Source: Ruminococcus sp. (GTDB lineage: Bacteria; Bacillota; Clostridia; Oscillospirales; Ruminococcaceae). From it: a stretch of 39,598 bases of DNA. The DNA is taken from NCBI GenBank assembly GCA_015066975.1, contig SVNI01000010.1, forward strand, positions 1 through 39,598, given 5' to 3'. Positions 23,562-30,930 of the stretch are shown here, in pieces. A program made the translations under genes and the position numbers. Each line of letters begins with the position of its first letter. Position 1 is the stretch's first letter. The notes below the pieces were generated by a model, which ran no database searches, was not told the DNA's origin, and saw only the letters and a program-made list of their open reading frames with translations.

Positions 23562-24578
23562 ATGGCAATGTTTGACAAACTGCTTGCCAATCTCAAAGCA
23601 GGCAGAAAAAAAATTGTATTTACAGAGGGCACTGATGCAAGAATCCTCTCCGCAGCTTCCAAGCTGTTAGCAGAAGACCTTATGGATGTTATCCTCTGTG
23701 GAAATGTGAACGATGTCAAGAAAGCCGCTGCTGATAACGGTTTCAATATCGACAAGGCCGAAATACTCGACCCGCTGACTTATCCCGAAATGGATTCTAT
23801 GGTTTCCACAATGGTAGAACTCCGCAAAGGCAAAATGTCCGAAGAAGAATGCAGAACTGCTCTCCAGAAATCCAATTATTTCGGCACAATGCTGGTAAAA
23901 ATCGGCAAGGCAGACGCACTTCTCGGCGGTGCGACTTACTCCACAGCCGATACTGTAAGACCAGCACTCCAGCTTGTCAAGACAAAGAAAGGCTCTAATC
24001 TGGTAAGTTCTTCCTTTATTCTGTTCAGAGAAGTCAACGGCGAAGAAGAAAAAATCGCTATGGGTGACTGTGCTATCAATCTGGGCTATTCTGACAGACT
24101 CGACAAGGAAGGCAATGTTGTTCTGACTGCCGCACAGCAGTTAGCAGAAGTCGCTGTCGAAACCGCCAAGACTGCCGCATATTTCGGCATTGACCCGAAA
24201 GTTGCCGTTCTGAGCTTTTCCACATACGGTTCAGGCAAGGGCGGTACAGTTCAGCTCAGTCATGATGCTGTTATCGAAGCAAGAAAAATTGACCCTGAAC
24301 TGACCATTGACGGCGAATTCCAGTTTGATGCAGCTGTATCCAAGGAAGTAGCATCTGTAAAGTGTCCGGATTCCAAGGTTGCCGGACAGGCTAACACCTT
24401 TATTTTCCCGCTTATCGAAGCCGGAAACATTGGTTACAAAATTGCACAGAGACTGGGTGGCTTTGCGGCATACGGCCCGATTCTTCAGGGCTTGAATGCA
24501 CCTATCAACGACCTTTCCAGAGGCTGTGACGCTGACGAAGTTTACAAGATGGCTATTATCACTGCTGGTATGGCATAA
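23562..24578 (+). CDS. pta: Phosphate acetyltransferase
   Basis: The 338-residue product is a single-domain Pta: IVFTEGTDARILSAASKL at the start, DALLGGATYSTADTVRPALQ, FGIDPKVAVLSFSTYGSGKG, ELTIDGEFQFDAA, and ANTFIFPLIEAGNIGYKIAQRLGG before the end. It interconverts acetyl-CoA and acetyl phosphate and, with acetate kinase, yields ATP and acetate. The ackA gene usually found next to pta is absent here; pta is transcribed alone between its own strong promoter and a terminator. Phosphotransbutyrylase relatives share the fold, but the length and STADTVRPALQ motif favour Pta. Confidence 0.95.
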   Translation: MAMFDKLLANLKAGRKKIVFTEGTDARILSAASKLLAEDLMDVILCGNVNDVKKAAADNGFNIDKAEILDPLTYPEMDSMVSTMVELRKGKMSEEECRTALQKSNYFGTMLVKIGKADALLGGATYSTADTVRPALQLVKTKKGSNLVSSSFILFREVNGEEEKIAMGDCAINLGYSDRLDKEGNVVLTAAQQLAEVAVETAKTAAYFGIDPKVAVLSFSTYGSGKGGTVQLSHDAVIEARKIDPELTIDGEFQFDAAVSKEVASVKCPDSKVAGQANTFIFPLIEAGNIGYKIAQRLGGFAAYGPILQGLNAPINDLSRGCDADEVYKMAIITAGMA

Positions 24579-24596
24579 TTTCAGCTTAAAAATCAA

Positions 24597-24629
24597 AACC
24601 GTCCGTTTTTATGCGGACGGTTTTTCTTT
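24597..24629. terminator. Bidirectional terminator between pta and yqeG
   Basis: AAACCGTCCG (24597-24606) and CGGACGGTTT (24615-24624) form a 10-bp perfect stem with an 8-base loop followed by T-rich sequence; the minus strand also has a T tract, serving the convergent yqeG. Confidence 0.88.
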
Positions 24630-24675
24630 TCTGATTACTATTATACATTATAATATTGAATTGGTCAATAATTTT

Positions 24676-25281
24676 TTATTTCTTGTAAGGCGGAATCTCT
24701 CCAAGCTGATAATACTGGTCATGATGTACATATTTGTGATGTTTCCGCCAGATGTCACGCTTTTTGAGTTCGTGCCGGAGTTCTTTTCCTTCCGTGATAA
24801 CCAGTTTGCTGAACTTGATAAGATTGCCCTCATTCCGGACAAGTCCGGTTATGATGCCGAAGGAATTTCCGCTTCCAACATCGCTCATGATGCTGTTGCC
24901 AATATGCGCCATCTGCGATTTCTGGACACCATATCTGTTCTGCACTTCTTCCAAGCCTGTAATGCGTGGTTTATGGGCATGAGAAATATAATCCACACCG
25001 AGACGGTTTCCGAAACGTTCCGCACGGGAATCAAATTTTGTATTGGATAATAATATCAACTGAAAGCCCATAAGTTTGAGATGTTCAAAAAGGGTGACAG
25101 TGGATTTCGGAGGATTGAAATCTTCCAGTCCGGCGACGGTATCATCAATATCAAATGAAATGACCTGAATTCCGGCTTTTTTAAGACGCTGATAATCAAT
25201 CCCGTGAATACTTTTCTGATAAATATCCGGAACGTAAGTTTTTATCAGATAGGCATCTGACATATCACTGAATTTGCTCAT
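24676..25281 (-). CDS. yqeG: YqeG family HAD phosphatase
   Basis: The 201-residue product shows HAD motif I DIDDT (Asp44 and Asp46), motif II LLSNT and a motif III/IV region (HAHKPRITGL; MAHIGNSIMSD). The opening PDIYQKSIHGIDYQRLKKAGI is typical of YqeG (TIGR01668); related proteins dephosphorylate phosphatidylglycerol phosphate in plants and yeast, but the bacterial substrate is less certain. Motif IV usually reads GDQ-TD; here GNSIMSD replaces it, keeping the final Asp. AAGGAGG lies seven bases before the ATG. It is 12 bases downstream of the mscS gene, in the same operon. Confidence 0.88.
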   Translation of the reverse strand: MSKFSDMSDAYLIKTYVPDIYQKSIHGIDYQRLKKAGIQVISFDIDDTVAGLEDFNPPKSTVTLFEHLKLMGFQLILLSNTKFDSRAERFGNRLGVDYISHAHKPRITGLEEVQNRYGVQKSQMAHIGNSIMSDVGSGNSFGIITGLVRNEGNLIKFSKLVITEGKELRHELKKRDIWRKHHKYVHHDQYYQLGEIPPYKK

Positions 25282-25293
25282 GATAAAACCTCC

Positions 25294-26172
25294 TTATTGA
25301 TTGATAATATGAATATCTCTCTGCGGATAGGGAATCGCAATCTGATGTTCATCGAATGCTTTCTTGACTCGTTCATGTAAATCATAGTAGAGATTCCAGT
25401 ATTCGGTGTGGGTTGTCCAGACACGGACATAAATCATCACCGCACTGTCGGCAAGCTCTCCGATACGGACAGTATAGTTTTCCTGATGCAGAACAGCCGG
25501 ATGTTGTTCCAGAATATCAGCAATTAATTTTTTGGCAAGTTCGGAATCTGAATTGTATCCGATGCCGAAATTAATATCTAATCTGCGCTTCGGGTCTTCG
25601 GTATAGTTCTGAATCACGGCATTAGAAATCTGATTGTTCGGAATATAGACGATAGTGCCGTCAGCTTTCTTGATTTTTGTTTGCAGAATGCCGATAACTT
25701 CAACCGTTCCGGTAATGCCGGCATACTCGACAAAATCACCGACTTTCAGTGGCTTTGAGAACAGAATCAGGAATCCGCCTGCCACGTTCGATAAGCTGTC
25801 CTGCAAAGCGAGTCCGACTGTCAGCCCCACAGTGCCGATAACTGTGATGATGGAAGTCATAGGGACATTCAGGACAGATAAAACAATCACCGTCACCAGA
25901 ATATATAAAATAACCCGTATCAGAGAATGCAGAAAACCGGAAGCTGTTTTGTCCAGTCTGCTTTTATCAAGTGTTTTTTTCAGAAATTTCAGAAAAAATT
26001 TTGATAACAGCATTCCCAGTGCAAATACCAGCACTGCCGACCCTAAAGACGGCAGAATTCCCCTCACATAATCCCACATGCCGGTAAAGACCGACCCGAC
26101 ATGTTCTGCTTCTCCGGAAATCACTTCGCCCAGTTCCGCAGAAGTTTCTGTTAATAATTCTGTAGTTTCCAT
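25294..26172 (-). CDS. mscS: Small-conductance mechanosensitive channel (MscS family)
   Basis: The 292-residue product has three membrane helices (about 30-55, 75-100, and a pore helix from about 105, TSIITVIGTVGLTVGLALQD), then the MscS beta domain (NVAGGFLILFSKPLKVGDFV, GITGTVEVIGILQTKIKKADG, VYIPNNQISN) and the alpha-beta cage. It opens under membrane tension to release osmolytes. The frame goes upstream to 26271, overlapping the promoters; ATG 26172 after the minus-strand promoter is chosen, with AAAGGG about 12 bases upstream, somewhat far. yqeG follows directly. Confidence 0.93.
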   Translation of the reverse strand: METTELLTETSAELGEVISGEAEHVGSVFTGMWDYVRGILPSLGSAVLVFALGMLLSKFFLKFLKKTLDKSRLDKTASGFLHSLIRVILYILVTVIVLSVLNVPMTSIITVIGTVGLTVGLALQDSLSNVAGGFLILFSKPLKVGDFVEYAGITGTVEVIGILQTKIKKADGTIVYIPNNQISNAVIQNYTEDPKRRLDINFGIGYNSDSELAKKLIADILEQHPAVLHQENYTVRIGELADSAVMIYVRVWTTHTEYWNLYYDLHERVKKAFDEHQIAIPYPQRDIHIINQ

Positions 26173-26211
26173 TGTGAATTTCAACCCTTTCTGACATTTT
26201 TTTCTTATTTT

Positions 26212-26241
26212 ATTATATAACAGAACAGCAGTTTCTGTCAA
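26212..26241 (-). promoter_or_regulatory. Sigma-A promoter of mscS-yqeG
   Basis: On the minus strand TTGACA (26236-26241), 18 bases, TATAAT (26212-26217). It is back-to-back with the promoter of the decarboxylase genes only 25 bases away. Confidence 0.8.
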
Positions 26242-26265
26242 TAGAGAAATTTTTTGAAAAAACGC

Positions 26266-26294
26266 TTGCAAAACATGTAAAAGTATAGTATAAT
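26266..26294 (+). promoter_or_regulatory. Sigma-A promoter of the Na+-translocating decarboxylase genes
   Basis: TTGCAA (26266-26271), 17 bases, TATAAT (26289-26294), 46 bases before the ATG of the gamma-type subunit. Confidence 0.82.
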
Positions 26295-26340
26295 AATTAC
26301 ATATGCTGAAATTTTAAGAAATGGAGAGTGAACCAACATT

Positions 26341-26853
26341 ATGCATCCCTTATTATTGGCAAATCAACTCATCATGCTCGCTGGCGGTATCGACGGCAAC
26401 AAGCGTCCTCTGGACGATTCCGAAAAGTGGGGCGTTACCCTCGTCGGATTAGGTGTTGTTATCGCGGCACTGGCCATTCTGGTTGTGGTTATCCTGCTCT
26501 TCGGCAAGATTTTCGACCAGATTGACAAGAACCAGAAGGCAAAAGCTTCTGCTGCCGCAGAAAAGAAAAAGCCGAAGCCTGCACCTGCTCCGGCAAAGAA
26601 AGAGCCTGCGCCTGCTCCGGCTGCAAAGTCCGCACCTGTTCCGGCTGCGACTGTATCTCCCGTGCCGACTGTCTCGGCGGAAGATGATGAAGAAGTCATT
26701 GCTGTTATCTCGGCAGTTGTGGCAATGATGAGCGAACAGGACGGAAAAGCTTACAGAATCAAGTCCGTTGCTAAATCGCAGAGAAATAATGGCTTCAGCG
26801 GCCGTTCCGCATGGGCAATGGACGGACGCAGACAGAACGTCAGCCCGTTCTGA
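26341..26853 (+). CDS. Na+-translocating decarboxylase gamma/delta subunit (OadG family)
   Basis: The 170-residue product has one membrane helix (about 32-55, TLVGLGVVIAALAILVVVIL) followed by FDQIDKNQ, then an Ala/Pro/Lys-rich linker (about 72-112), a short acidic helical part (EDDEEVIAVISAVVAMMSE) and a basic end with SAWAMDGRRQ. This is the OadG/MmdD layout. These subunits hold the membrane complex together with the beta subunit. No biotin motif (MKM) is present. The ATG has GGAGAG about 12 bases upstream. It is followed after 27 bases by the beta subunit gene. Confidence 0.85.
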   Translation: MHPLLLANQLIMLAGGIDGNKRPLDDSEKWGVTLVGLGVVIAALAILVVVILLFGKIFDQIDKNQKAKASAAAEKKKPKPAPAPAKKEPAPAPAAKSAPVPAATVSPVPTVSAEDDEEVIAVISAVVAMMSEQDGKAYRIKSVAKSQRNNGFSGRSAWAMDGRRQNVSPF

Positions 26854-26880
26854 TTTTAAAAGAAAAGGAGATTTTAAGCA

Positions 26881-28095
26881 ATGCTGCAAATTTTACAGGA
26901 TATTCTCAGCGGTCTGTTTGAGACAAGCGGTCTTGCCGGACTGGCGGCCGAGCCTCTTAAACTGCTGATGATGTGTGTGTCATTTTTATTCATGTATTTG
27001 GCAATCGTCAAGGGTTTTGAACCTCTTCTGCTTCTGCCGATTTCGTTCGGTATGTTTCTGTCAAACCTGCCTGCTGTCCTGCCGGAAGATATGATTTTCC
27101 ATGCGGCCTACTGGAATGAACCGCAGAGCGTCGAATGGCTCTGGAAGGTTCTGCATGACGGCGGGTTGCTGGATAAATTATATCTGGGTGTCAAATTGCA
27201 GATATATCCCTGTCTGATATTCTTGGGCATTGGTACAATGACGGACTTTGGCCCTCTGATTGCAAATCCGAAAAGCTTTCTGCTGGGTGCGGCTGCACAG
27301 GGCGGTATCTTCTTCACATTCTTAGCCGCTGGTTATATGGGCATGAGCGCAGCAGAATGCGGTTCGATTGCGATTATCGGCGGTGCAGACGGTCCTACAT
27401 CTATTTATGTATCAAGCAAACTGCTTGACGGTGCGGATTCTAATCTGAATACAGGTACAATCGCACTGGCGGCTTATACTTACATGGCATTAGTTCCGGT
27501 TATCCAGCCGTTCTGGATGAAACTGCTCACAACCGAAAAAGAACGCAAAATCAAGATGCCTCAGCTCCGTACGCCGTCCAAGACAGAAAAGATTATCTTC
27601 CCTGTTGTTGTTACTTTGATTGTAGCACTGTTAGTACCTTCTGCGGCTTCTCTGGTTGGTATGCTGATGTTCGGCAACATCCTGAAAGAATCCGGTGTGG
27701 CTGGCCGTCTGGTAGATACTGCACAGAATGCCCTGATGAATATTGTGACTATCTTCTTAGGCGTTTCCGTAGGTGCGACATGTACGGCATCCAATGTAGC
27801 AAACTGGGACTTCATCAAGGTTCTGCTTCTGGGTGTAGTTGCATTCAGTCTGGGTACATGCTGCGGTCTGGGACTTGCCAAGCTGATGAACTGGCTCAGC
27901 GGCGGAAAGGTCAATCCGCTGATTGGTTCTGCCGGAGTTTCTGCCGTTCCGATGGCAGCTCGTATCTCTCAGCAGGAAGGTGCAAAGGCTGACCCGACGA
28001 ACTTCCTGCTCATGCACGCTATGGGACCTAACGTAGCCGGTGTTATTGGTTCTGCGGTTGCTGCCGGTGTTCTTCTGAGCGTTATCAATTATTAA
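26881..28095 (+). CDS. Na+-translocating decarboxylase beta subunit
   Basis: The 404-residue product is a polytopic OadB/MmdB/GcdB-type protein with about nine membrane segments. The key motif GGADGPTSIYVSSKL contains Asp170, equivalent to the Na+-binding aspartate; NPLIGSAGVSAVPMAARISQ and NFLLMHAMGPNVAGVIGSA are the conserved C-terminal segments. The subunit decarboxylates carboxybiotin and exports Na+. The alpha (carboxyltransferase) and biotin carrier subunits are not adjacent, so whether the substrate is oxaloacetate, methylmalonyl-CoA or glutaconyl-CoA cannot be read. AAAAGGAG lies before the ATG and a strong terminator follows. Confidence 0.92.
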   Translation: MLQILQDILSGLFETSGLAGLAAEPLKLLMMCVSFLFMYLAIVKGFEPLLLLPISFGMFLSNLPAVLPEDMIFHAAYWNEPQSVEWLWKVLHDGGLLDKLYLGVKLQIYPCLIFLGIGTMTDFGPLIANPKSFLLGAAAQGGIFFTFLAAGYMGMSAAECGSIAIIGGADGPTSIYVSSKLLDGADSNLNTGTIALAAYTYMALVPVIQPFWMKLLTTEKERKIKMPQLRTPSKTEKIIFPVVVTLIVALLVPSAASLVGMLMFGNILKESGVAGRLVDTAQNALMNIVTIFLGVSVGATCTASNVANWDFIKVLLLGVVAFSLGTCCGLGLAKLMNWLSGGKVNPLIGSAGVSAVPMAARISQQEGAKADPTNFLLMHAMGPNVAGVIGSAVAAGVLLSVINY

Positions 28096-28109
28096 ATCCC
28101 GAAAGTCAG

Positions 28110-28148
28110 ATATTCCGGTTCTGGTTTCCAGAGCCGGGATATTTTTTT
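28110..28148 (+). terminator. Intrinsic terminator of the decarboxylase genes
   Basis: ATATTCCGGTTCTGG (28110-28124) pairs with CCAGAGCCGGGATAT (28128-28142) over 15 positions (G-T included) with a TTT loop, followed by seven Ts. Confidence 0.88.
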
Positions 28149-28192
28149 CTGCCCTGTCATATATTTGTAATGTTAAAAATTTATGAAAATGC

Positions 28193-28221
28193 TTTACAGA
28201 TGCCGTATTTTGTGGTATTAT
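28193..28221 (+). promoter_or_regulatory. Sigma-A promoter of the GH25-DUF3810 operon
   Basis: TTTACA (28193-28198), 17 bases, TATTAT (28216-28221), 35 bases before the lysozyme ATG. Confidence 0.65.
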
Positions 28222-28256
28222 GTAGATAAGAAATCTTTTTGGGAAAGGCTGTGCCT

Positions 28257-29222
28257 ATGAATCGACTCAAACTTGTTACAATTATGCAGTCTGTACTGAT
28301 TACAGGTCTGGTGCTGCTAATTTCCGGACTGCTTCTGTTCCGGAATCATGAGAAAAAAGAAACAGTCCCGGCTTCGCTGGATGTGGAAGAAACAAAATCT
28401 TATGAATATACTATGGAATCAGAAGCGATTTATGAAACTACCGGACAGAAGATTTTTCTTCGGGATGCCGAAGTCGGTGAAATCTGGATTCCAGTGCTTG
28501 CAGATGTTCCGGCCTGTGAGTATCAGGCAGACCAGTATGTCACACGCAACGGACTGATGTATTATACTGAAAATAATAAAATTATTTCCAGATTCGGGAT
28601 TGATGTTTCAGCACATCAGGAAGAAATCGACTGGCCGACAGTCAAAAAAGCCGGAGTCGAATTCGCTATGATTCGCGCCGGATACCGCGGTTATACAGGA
28701 GGCAGTCTCGTCATAGATGACTATTTTGAACAGAATGTGCAGGGCGCACAGGATGCCGGAATTGCTGTCGGAGTCTATTTCTATTCTCAGGCCATTACAC
28801 CGGAAGAAGCGATTGAAGAAGCTGAACTTGTGCTTTCTCTGATTGCTGACAAGGAAATTACATATCCTGTCGTCTATGACTGGGAACTTGTCACAAATGA
28901 TATTGCCCGCACAGATGATGTTTCTGTCAGAACACTTACGCAGTGCAGTATTGCTTTCTGTGAGAAAATCAGACAGGCAGGCTATCTGCCTATGATATAT
29001 CAGAATAAAAGAACTTCTCTCCTGAAGCTGGATTTGCCGGAGCTGACGGATTATGATTTCTGGCTCGCAGAATATAATGACAAAGCAACATATTATTATA
29101 ATTATCAGATGTGGCAGTATGCCTCTGACGGAACTGTTCCCGGCGTGAACGGTCATGTAGATGTGAATGTGTGCTTTAAAGACTATACGGATTCTGAAAG
29201 GGAGAGTGATGAAGATGCATAA
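28257..29222 (+). CDS. Membrane-anchored GH25 lysozyme (muramidase)
   Basis: The 321-residue product has an N-terminal membrane anchor (about 10-28, IMQSVLITGLVLLISGLLLF), a 75-residue spacer, and a GH25 domain from about 114: FGIDVSAHQEEIDW (Asp116), FAMIRAGYRGY, GVYFYSQA, and VVYDWE with Asp208 and Glu210 as the catalytic pair region, ending with MWQYASDGTVPGVNGHVDVN. It would cleave MurNAc-GlcNAc bonds in peptidoglycan outside the membrane. A TTG at 28239 is in frame, but ATG 28257 follows GGGAAAGG and is preferred. The end overlaps the DUF3810-type gene by eight bases. Probably cell-wall remodelling rather than an exported toxin, because it lacks a cleavable signal. Confidence 0.92.
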   Translation: MNRLKLVTIMQSVLITGLVLLISGLLLFRNHEKKETVPASLDVEETKSYEYTMESEAIYETTGQKIFLRDAEVGEIWIPVLADVPACEYQADQYVTRNGLMYYTENNKIISRFGIDVSAHQEEIDWPTVKKAGVEFAMIRAGYRGYTGGSLVIDDYFEQNVQGAQDAGIAVGVYFYSQAITPEEAIEEAELVLSLIADKEITYPVVYDWELVTNDIARTDDVSVRTLTQCSIAFCEKIRQAGYLPMIYQNKRTSLLKLDLPELTDYDFWLAEYNDKATYYYNYQMWQYASDGTVPGVNGHVDVNVCFKDYTDSERESDEDA

Positions 29223-30345
29223 AAATCAAAAACTTGACCTTGCTCTTTCTACGAAAATCATGTTCGGCATCTGGATATTTCTGATAATGATTAATATTTT
29301 ATCCAGATTTATGACTTCCGCAGTAGATTTCTATATTCAGTATATTTTTCCGTCGGTATCGGATTTCTGGTGCAGTGTGTCCGGCCTGGCTGATTTTTCC
29401 GTTGGGGAATACATGATAGTTATCGGTATCGCACTGGCGATTATCGGCCTTCTGAGCTTTCTCCTGTTTATGATATTTGCAAAGAGAAGACGCGGAAAAA
29501 TTGCCCGGTTCTATGGGCATTTCTACGGCTGGATTCTGACATGGCTGTTTTTTGTCCTGACATTCCGCTTTTTTATTCTGTATCAGGGCACACAGATGAG
29601 CGCAAAACTCGAAAATATGTCATTCAAGAATAAAGACGTTCTGGAGATTTATGAACTTCTGGTAGACGAAACAAATCAGGCATCCGAAAAAGTCAGCCGG
29701 GATAATACGGGACATTTTATTCTTGCAGAAGATACAAATCTGATGCTGGAAGCCAAAAACTGCATGAGAAGACTTTCTCAGGAATTTCCCCAGTATAAAG
29801 GCGTTTATCCTGATGCAAAGCCGATTGCACATTCTTATTTTTTTACTCAGCAGAACCTGCTAGGCATTTATTTTCCGTTCTCTATGGAAGCGAATTATAA
29901 TCCCGTTGTCTATGAAATCAATCTGCCGGATACTATCTGTCATGAATTCACGCATCTGAAAGGCAATATCTTTGAAGATGAAGCCGGATATCTGGCTTTT
30001 CGCGCCTGCCTGACAAGCGAAAATCCGGATTTTGTCTACAGCGGTTATATCAACATGCTGAGCTGGCTGGATTTTGATTTCGGTGATGATGTATCTGCAT
30101 GGGAACGCTATCAGGAAATCACGGACAAGCTTTCCCCGGAAGTGCTGAAAGATTTATACAGCTTTGTGCCGGAAGATTACTATCAGACACATAGACATGA
30201 AGAAGTCATCCCGACAGCCATTGTTTCCGATGTTGCAGATACTGTGATGGATGCCAATCTGAAAGCTAACGGCATTCCGGAAGGAAAGGCAAGTTATCAC
30301 GGCCTGACGGCTTTGGTATTATGCTATTATATCTACGGTTGGTGA
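29215..30345 (+). CDS. DUF3810-type membrane protein with HExxH metalloprotease motif
   Basis: The 376-residue product has three membrane helices in the first 125 residues (one near 18-40, one near 65-88, one near 105-128) and an extracytoplasmic C-terminal domain with H243-E-F-T-H247 followed by LKGNIFEDEAGYLAF, the DUF3810 signature. Zinc-metallopeptidase activity is inferred from HExxH plus downstream Glu; the substrate is unknown. In-frame ATGs at 29167 and 29209 exist, but GGGAGAG (29200-29206) fits ATG 29215 best. It overlaps the lysozyme gene by eight bases, suggesting the two act together on the cell envelope. Confidence 0.87.
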   Translation: MHKNQKLDLALSTKIMFGIWIFLIMINILSRFMTSAVDFYIQYIFPSVSDFWCSVSGLADFSVGEYMIVIGIALAIIGLLSFLLFMIFAKRRRGKIARFYGHFYGWILTWLFFVLTFRFFILYQGTQMSAKLENMSFKNKDVLEIYELLVDETNQASEKVSRDNTGHFILAEDTNLMLEAKNCMRRLSQEFPQYKGVYPDAKPIAHSYFFTQQNLLGIYFPFSMEANYNPVVYEINLPDTICHEFTHLKGNIFEDEAGYLAFRACLTSENPDFVYSGYINMLSWLDFDFGDDVSAWERYQEITDKLSPEVLKDLYSFVPEDYYQTHRHEEVIPTAIVSDVADTVMDANLKANGIPEGKASYHGLTALVLCYYIYGW

Positions 30346-30354
30346 GAATGCCAA

Positions 30355-30389
30355 AAGCAAGGGCGAAAAGCCCTTGCTTCTTTATTTTT
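30355..30389 (+). terminator. Intrinsic terminator of the GH25-DUF3810 operon
   Basis: AAGCAAGGGC (30355-30364) and GCCCTTGCTT (30370-30379) form a perfect 10-bp stem with a 5-base loop, followed by a T-rich tract. The tail overlaps the end of the convergent HTH gene. Confidence 0.9.
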
Positions 30390-30591
30390 CGTCTTTTTCA
30401 TAATAAAATAGGTCGGCTGGTGTACAGTCCAGAGCATTGCAGATAGCATTTAAAATATAGCTATCATAGCGGACAATTTTATTTTTATAATATTTGTCAA
30501 TCGTTTGATATTTAATTTTTGTTTTTTGGGAAAGCCAATATCGAGTAACCTGCTTTTCTTCCAGTAATTTTTCTAATCTTAATCTAAGCAT
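30382..30591 (-). CDS. HTH regulator (XRE/Cro type)
   Basis: The 69-residue product is a minimal XRE helix-turn-helix: LRLEKLLEEKQVTRYWLSQK, TKIKYQTIDKYYKNKIVRYD, ILNAICNALDCTPADLFYYE. It is a different type from the regulator at 22617-22844 (more basic, Tyr-rich). AGGAGG lies five to six bases before the ATG. It is divergent from a 48-codon gene and separated by AGTATA-type palindromes (30606-30680), so it probably controls both itself and that gene. It may be a chromosomal remnant of a mobile element or a stand-alone switch; no phage genes are nearby. Confidence 0.85.
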   Translation of the reverse strand: MLRLRLEKLLEEKQVTRYWLSQKTKIKYQTIDKYYKNKIVRYDSYILNAICNALDCTPADLFYYEKDEK

Positions 30592-30605
30592 ATATCCTCC
30601 TATAA

Positions 30606-30680
30606 GTATAGTATTTATTTGATATATATACTATAGCCGATATATTTTTACTTGACAATTTCCCTAATATAGTATATACT
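30606..30680. promoter_or_regulatory. AGTATA-type operator cluster between the HTH gene and the 48-residue gene
   Basis: TATAGTAT (30607-30614) and its inverse ATACTATA (30628-30635) form a perfect 8-bp inverted repeat with a 13-base spacer. A further TATAGTAT (30668-30675) runs into the perfect palindrome AGTATATACT (30671-30680), which covers the -10 box of the plus-strand promoter. Likely binding sites for the adjacent HTH protein. Confidence 0.6.
30652..30680 (+). promoter_or_regulatory. Sigma-A promoter of the 48-residue gene
   Basis: TTGACA (30652-30657), 17 bases, TATACT (30675-30680). The -10 box is half of the palindrome AGTATATACT, so the promoter should be blocked when the palindrome is bound. 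Confidence 0.85.
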
Positions 30681-30707
30681 TAATTATGGATATAAGAGGT
30701 GATATAT

Positions 30708-30854
30708 ATGCCGGACTATAAAGAATTGTTCTATGAATCACAAGCAGAACTTGCCAATCTGGAAGAAAAACTTAAAAAAATTGTACTCGAAATTCAGTCC
30801 TTTATGCGTGATGCCGAAGAAAAAGTGATTTCGGAAGAGGAACAGAAAAAATAA
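30708..30854 (+). CDS. 48-residue acidic, coiled-coil-like microprotein
   Basis: A short gene with all signals present: consensus promoter, AGAGGTGAT ribosome site five to eight bases upstream, ATG 30708, TAA ending at 30854. It opens MPDYKELFYESQAELANLEE and ends EEKVISEEEQKK; Leu/Ile/Phe at regular spacing and many Glu/Lys predict one long amphipathic helix. No family was recognised. It is divergent from the small HTH gene and shares operators with it, which suggests it is a partner, antagonist or target of that regulator. It also lies just upstream of xylB, which has its own promoter. Confidence 0.65.
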   Translation: MPDYKELFYESQAELANLEEKLKKIVLEIQSFMRDAEEKVISEEEQKK

Positions 30855-30863
30855 AAATTTTTC

Positions 30864-30892
30864 TTGCTTTTTTTAGTGATTTATGATAAAAT
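30864..30892 (+). promoter_or_regulatory. Promoter of xylB
   Basis: TTGCTT (30864-30869), 17 bases, TAAAAT (30887-30892) with an extended TG-N before the -10 box; 38 bases before the xylB ATG. Confidence 0.65.
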
Positions 30893-30930
30893 AAAAATAT
30901 CAAGAATATTCACTATGGAGGAAATTTTTT

